From contig JACATO010001085.1 of the NCBI GenBank assembly GCA_018389105.1, positions 434,001-498,000 of the forward strand: a DNA stretch of 64,000 nt, given 5' to 3'. The first letter of the stretch is position 1, and the number at the start of each line of letters is the position of its first letter. The position numbers and the translations under genes are program-made. Below the pieces are notes generated by a model. It was given only the letters and a program-made list of their open reading frames with translations, was not told where the DNA came from and made no database searches. Shown here piece after piece: positions 58,708 to 64,000 of the stretch. This DNA is from Nautilus pompilius (lineage: Eukaryota > Mollusca > Cephalopoda > Nautilida > Nautilidae).

Positions 58708-60237
58708 CTTTTTGAAAAAAAAAAAGGTTTTATAAAGCAAGTGATATGATGAATGGTTGCACATTATAAAATCATCTATGACACTTAATTAACAATATAG
58801 ATGAAAGTTTTCAAGGCTGGGAAAACAAACTAGTCATCATCATAAGCTCACTGCCTTAAAAACTGATTATCAACTGCTATAAATCAGAATTAACAGAAGC
58901 AAATGACAGAGAAGCTACTGCACCAGATAAGAATTCATTAATCATATATTGGCTCGCATGTTATAAAATAGTGGATAAAACCACTTACTCAAAAATTCAC
59001 GTGCCTTTCAGATTTTATTTTAGCAAAGAATCATAGGAAATGTGAAAAGGTACCAAAAACAACACTAAATGGATTTAGCAGTCAACAGTTCTAACACCCT
59101 GTGCATGAAATCTACCTAAACAGTGCAGTTACAGTGTTTCTTGATATAGCTCTACTTTTAGCATGCTGAATGTTGCCTCCGATCATCTAGAAATGACCAT
59201 CTTGTGACTACATTTATTGAAATTTTTTATAATTCTCTTTCATTGGTTTCTGGAACTTAGTATCCTCAATTCCAAAGTACGTACTTATCCTACTATATCA
59301 GAAAGTAAATTACACATTCACTTTCGCGGACTATTTTGAAATATGCGTCTCACCAAAATATTGAATAAAATGATAACTTAACTCTTGGTCATGTCAGTAT
59401 TTCATTTTTATCATGGCATAGTGTTACATAATAATCTTGTCTATTCCCAAAATGAAAAAAAAAGGAAAGGAGACAAAACAAATGTCCTACATTTATAAAA
59501 TGAATTATAAACTGAAGAAATAATTATGAACAAATCATTGCAATATGACCAATAATTTCCAAAGTCTGCAAGTAAAAGCAGACACATCAAACTCTATTTT
59601 GGTTTCCTATTTCAAACAATGTCTTCTGCTTTCTTGATAACACAAAGAATTTTAACATAGTCACTTCTTTTTCACCACTTCTGACCTGACAAAGACAAAA
59701 TCCGAATGTTGGAGATTCAGAAATTACATGGCTTTTACCACTGCCTGAAAATGATCTATTACTGCCATTGAATTTTTTCTCATGGATGGACCTCGGGATA
59801 AAAAGCCCGAAAAATTTTGTCCAATGAGATCATAGCAGGAGAGGAAGAGTAAGGACCAACTACATTTATGGTAGTGGTGTAGCTCAGCAAAGAAAACTAA
59901 GGAACCAACCAGTAAAATTTTTTTTCTTCTACTTGAAAATGCAAGCCAAATTCTACTTTTAAAAAACCTTTAACTACTAATAAATTCAATTGGTCAATGG
60001 GCTATTCAAAATTCCAAAAACATTTAATATTTTATTTTATAAACAAAGATTCAGTCTTTAAATATATTTAATATTATAAATTAACATTTCTTTAATTTTT
60101 TTTTGTTCAAAATCAGTGTTCCCAATGGTAACGGCTTTATAGATAAAGTGTTAATATGACCACTCAATTAAATAGATTTCACATGTTAAATTTCTCTTGT
60201 GTAAGTAAAACAAAGATGGAGCAGATTTAAATACACA

Positions 60238-60268
<31 letters not shown>

Positions 60269-62392
60269 TGAGTTATCAGTCCTTTTGGCTATGTTAAAAT
60301 GGCTAATTATTCCAACCAGATTCTGTTGGCTTGTTTGCGTAAAAGAAAACTATTTCATGACTTGCAAGAATGTTTAACTAGAATCTCAGTCTGGATATTT
60401 TCAGTTCAGTTTAGCACTTAGTTTTCAATATTTAGGGATAAGACAGCTCTCCCATTCTACTCGTAATCCTAAAGCCAAGAGACTAACCCTAAACGCAAAG
60501 AAGAAAGGATTTTACCAAACTTGAGGAGAAATAGATCATGCTAGCGTGTCTCACTTCTTTCAGCCAAAAACAAAAAACAGAAATATTGCATGCACATTCC
60601 TTTCAGTTGCAAGCAGTTTTGTAAATAACTAAAAGGTTTTTCAAAAACAAAAGTTCTTCTACAGATAAATTATGCATGCCCTTCGAGTACATTGAAACCA
60701 AAAATAACAATATTCACTTCATCTCTCGTTAATACTATTAAGGCAGTAGTGCATTCTTGATTTTTGAAAGAAAAAAAGGGCTTGTGCTTTTTAAAACAAT
60801 TCTTAAGCAAAACAACAAAAGACAATGCTTTTTGCAACAAGCAGAAAAAGCTGCTATTCAGTCTGCTTTCAATCTTGTGATGTTTTGAATAGCAGCAAAC
60901 AAAAAAACTAAAAAAGACAGGTAAAGTTAAAGTTTTTATTTAAAGATGCAGAAATATCCAATGACCATCCGAATGTATACCTTCTAAACAAAAAAAAAGA
61001 AGAGAAAAGGCTAATCCCCAGGCTTTAAACAGAATCTGCAAACTATTTAGGTGGTCTGTATTTCACACATTAGAAATATCTGAAAGCTCAACGCTTTCAT
61101 ACTTTGTCACAAAAAACACACAAAATATTAAAATAAAAGGACAGATATAACTTTTGAACATTTCAGAGCAGCCTCGAGCGTCGAAGGTGACCAGGAGGGG
61201 TTCTCAATCACAACGCATCGCAGGTGGACACAAGCAGGTCTGCACACACACAGCAGCACCCTCATCAACCAGGCCACAACAGAAGCAAACTAAGCTGCAC
61301 TGAAGGACCATCATGAATTAGAGATTCGATAAAGGTGCATCAAGGAAAAGGAGGATCAATCAGTACTGGGTGGACAGATGGAGAGATACCAGCCATGCAG
61401 CAATACCTTTCCATATCCAGCAAAGTAGACAAACCAAAATTGTCTGTGGTGGTTCTTGACACTTCTTTAGCAAGTCTGGCCAAGCTACACAGACATGGAA
61501 ACCATGTCAGTTGTTTTAACAAAAAAAGAGAGAAAGAAAACGAAAAAAATTACTGAACAAAAATTGAAGTGCAGACGGATGAGTTGCCAAGTTGTCGTCA
61601 CTCTTGATGTTTGGTTAGCAGACAGGCAGTTCAGACCTTTTCCTGCTGGATTTCTGTCAGCAAAATATTTCTGCCACAACAAGACTTTAAATGACTACGC
61701 CACCTGTCGGTCACATTTTATCAGCAAATCATTAAAATTGTTACCTTACGTACAGGCAGATACAAAACCACCCCTGTCTTTTTGGAACTGTTCCCGCTTG
61801 CAATAAAGTAATTGGTAAACATGGCCCAATGGAAAACAACAACAACAAAAAACTGTAACAAATAAATTACACACATACAAAGTATTCACTCTAACTGCTG
61901 CCTGTGAATTTACTGGAACTCGTCAAAATTCAAAAGTTTTGGATGGGTGATTACTGGAGCCAAAAAAGATATAGTCGTCAAATCTTCTGAAAACTGAAAC
62001 CCAAATCTTCCTACAACCAACAACAGGTGCTGCATCACTATGTAGGGAGTAATCTATATGGGGATATCTCCAAATCACCATACAAGCCAGGTAACACTGG
62101 ATATACACAAGACAGCACAAATCTATGGAAATTGAGAAAATTTTTTAAAATGTTGCCAAAACACAATCCAAAAATTAAATTGGCCTGGAAGCAGTCTTTC
62201 TGATGAAAGAAAAACAAACTGCATTTGGTTGTACAATTGATCACTAGATCTCACCTCATTACAGAGTTACTTTTCAATATCCCTGCAGACTAGCAACCCT
62301 ATGACATGATCTGAATCCTGTAATTTGTTGTAATCCAAATCGGAATTCATGTTTCAGGACATGTTATTTTCTGTGCCATCTAGAGCAGGGCT
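58708..62392. other. region upstream of the first recognised GOLGA2 exon
   Basis: It should contain, or be spanned by, the introns leading to the missing GOLGA2 5' exons, but I could not identify a convincing one. It holds an (AC)n microsatellite at 60239-60265 and long AT-rich stretches. A slightly GC-richer patch lies at 61160-61300. Confidence 0.4.
60239..60265. repeat. (CA)n microsatellite
   Basis: About 13 CA units ending in CGTGTG. Confidence 0.88.
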
Positions 62393-63570
62393 TCTCAGAC
62401 TGTGGGTCGCAACCCCCCTTGGCTGGGTGGGGGGGGGGGGGGTCACAGAGAATTCTCTATATCAGTGCTACTCAAAGTGTGGTACACATACCAGTGTTGG
62501 TATGTGAGTCATCAACTGCTGGTAGGCCACTTGTTTCCAGAAATGAAGGAAACAATAGTATAAACAGCTTCTGGCCCCTGCTGTTGCCAAGTATTGTCCA
62601 GGTGGCAAGATAACAGGAAGTCATTGGGGTTGGGAAAGTTAATCTGGAGGGACTGTGATGCGATCGAGTGTGTCCCACTGTGGGAGACAAGAGAGAGTCA
62701 CCTGGTGGCTACAAGGGCATAGAGTATTTATTTAGGCATCAAAACTGGATGGGACATAAAATATCAAGCCACTTTGTGTTTGTGGGATGAACCATACAGA
62801 TATCTGTGCGTTTGTCATCTGGGACCCCATCTGAACCCACTGATCTGAGAATGTAAGTACTAATAATTTTAATTTTCCTATTTTTATATTGTTTGTAATT
62901 TAATTTCAAATTTTATATTATCTTCTTATCCTAACATTACTTACCCTATTAATCAATGTTCTCCTGCACATATTTCTCAATAAAAGCATTTCCACTGCAT
63001 TTATTCGGCTTTCATCCTAATATAAATTAGGTATATACCAGGGGTTATGGAATTTATATTCATTATTTTTATCCCTAATTTACAGATGGCGAAACGAAGC
63101 TCAATGGACTTGTTTATCAATCCGAAACATGTGGTTGCTGAACACACAAGTAATTCTCAATCAGATGACCGCAATGTAAATGAAACAGAAATATGACTCC
63201 TCGTACATTCAATTCAGTTTTGTAGCCACAAATGATGGGGGAGTCCCAGATGGGGGAGTCCCAAAACCGCAGTGTTATTTGTGGAGATGTGTTGGCTAAC
63301 TACTCAATGAAACCCTCAAACCTCAAGAGGCATTTAAATACAAAACATAAAGAAATGAGTTCAGCGTCAAAAGAGTTTTTTTTGAAAGAAAGCATGTTGA
63401 TTTAAAAGGCCGTCAGAAACAGATCTTTGAAGTGTCAAATGTAAACACTTGTGCTTTGCGGTCTTCTTACAAAGTAGCACTTCGAGTTGCTAAGACTAAA
63501 AAGCCATATACAATCAGTGAGAATCATCCCCATGGCTTAGCACTTTTTTTGCCCATCGTTTCTGAGTATA
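62393..63570 (+). mobile_element. hAT-type relic(s) with BED-finger transposase remnant
   Basis: 'CAGGGCTTCTCAGACTGTGG' at 62393 and 'CAGTGCTACTCAAAGTGTGG' at about 62466 are two hAT-style terminal motifs, so two elements may be nested. From 63086 the plus strand reads 'MAKRSSMDLFINPKHVVAEH', then 'KPQCVICGDVLANYSMKPSN' and 'LKRHLNTKHKEM', a BED-type zinc finger with C-x2-C and H-x4-H. After a shift at a T-run it continues 'ERKHVDLKGRQKQIFEV' and 'YKVALRVAKTKKPYTISEN'. This matches ZBED5/Buster-like transposases. The catalytic core is absent or beyond the window. Confidence 0.7.
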
Positions 63571-64000
63571 TTGCGCCCACAGTTATGTGATATTTCGTAG
63601 ATCTAACAAAGGTGATTATGATTAAGCCAAAAAGTACACACACAGTGTATGCTTAAAATGTATGCATGCAACTCAATTTTGCAACCTCCTCACTTTTCAG
63701 CTTATAATAATTGTGCTAGGTTGTGAGCTATATATTTGAATAATTATAATTATTATTGATTAATTTTAGTATGTGTGTATAATCATTATTTTCTCTATTA
63801 CAGATAACAATATACCTACATAACAGCATATAATATTTGTATAAATATATATAATATTAACATATACTTTTGGTAAGTTTAATTCATTTATTATATTCAA
63901 TATGTCCATACATATGTGGCATACTGTTACTAATAGTAATTTGAGTTAAGATATGTACAGTTATATTTTTTTTTTATTAATAGGGAATCAAAAGGATCTT
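63571..64000. other. AT-rich end of window
   Basis: No feature recognised. The sequence is strongly AT-rich and may be decayed hAT-element interior or intergenic DNA. Confidence 0.35.

Noticed and set aside
59690-59785. Minus-strand reading 'KFNGSNRSFSGSGKSHVISE' as a missing GOLGA2 5' exon, recalling the 'KIKNGSN' part of the vertebrate N-terminus
   Set aside because: The match is a few residues only, the donor (CAG|GTCAGA) is weak, no good acceptor is visible, and the phase does not fit the next exon.
9507-60265. Microsatellites considered as CRISPR-like arrays or satellite DNA
   Set aside because: All are simple di- or trinucleotide repeats with no unique spacers; there are no cas-like genes and the genome is animal.
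60960-61020. Strong acceptor-like tract 'TCTTCTTTTTTTTTGTTTAG' on the minus strand, as a GOLGA2 exon start
   Set aside because: The sequence after it has no golgin similarity and stops within 20 codons.

Overview
This is eukaryotic, animal nuclear DNA. Coding sequence is broken into short exons with GT-AG introns (plus one GC-AG intron), there are microsatellites, tRNA-derived SINEs and many DNA-transposon relics, and no bacterial operon structure. The gene content (a secreted VWA plus chitin-binding protein, and the Golgi golgin GM130) and the mosaic CpG content fit a lophotrochozoan, most likely a mollusc. The species cannot be fixed from sequence alone.

Two protein-coding genes are supported, both on the minus strand. 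(1) 14371-20128 is a complete six-exon gene. It runs from a TATA box at about 20173-20181 and an ATG at 20128 to a TAA at 14371 and poly(A) signals near 14004-14027. The exons join without a break into a 576-residue secreted protein: signal peptide, an N-terminal domain I cannot name firmly, a VWA domain with an intact MIDAS, a beta-sandwich region resembling PPC domains, and a C-terminal chitin-binding (peritrophin-A/CBM14-like) domain. This is the style of mollusc matrix and cuticle proteins. (2) 30446-58707 holds 23 exons of GOLGA2/GM130, a coiled-coil golgin. The exons cover everything from a conserved 'STESL' segment to the C-terminus (about 870 residues). The roughly 130-residue N-terminus lies further upstream or was not recognised. 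Two exons each lack one base relative to the reading frame that homology demands.

The rest is non-coding or mobile. Positions 1-14000 are AT-rich but rich in CpG, with one decayed Tc1-like transposase, a foldback element and microsatellites. At about 21.5 kb CpG dinucleotides become scarce and stay scarce to the end of the window, as expected for a germline-methylated domain around a housekeeping gene. GOLGA2 introns and flanks are packed with DNA transposons: Helitrons with recognisable termini (25551-26330 and 55934-56108), a piggyBac MITE with TTAA target sites (33955-34440), a Tc1 element (34618-36120; a truncated sister copy lies at 15539-16515), an intronless relic of an uncharacterised invertebrate repeat family (36390-37780), two piggyBac-like relics bracketing one exon (40035-41295 and 41908-44225, the second with a nested pogo/Tigger deletion derivative), and a Ginger-type element with terminal inverted repeats and a TATA target duplication (50763-53032). 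A hAT/ZBED-type relic closes the window (62393-63570).
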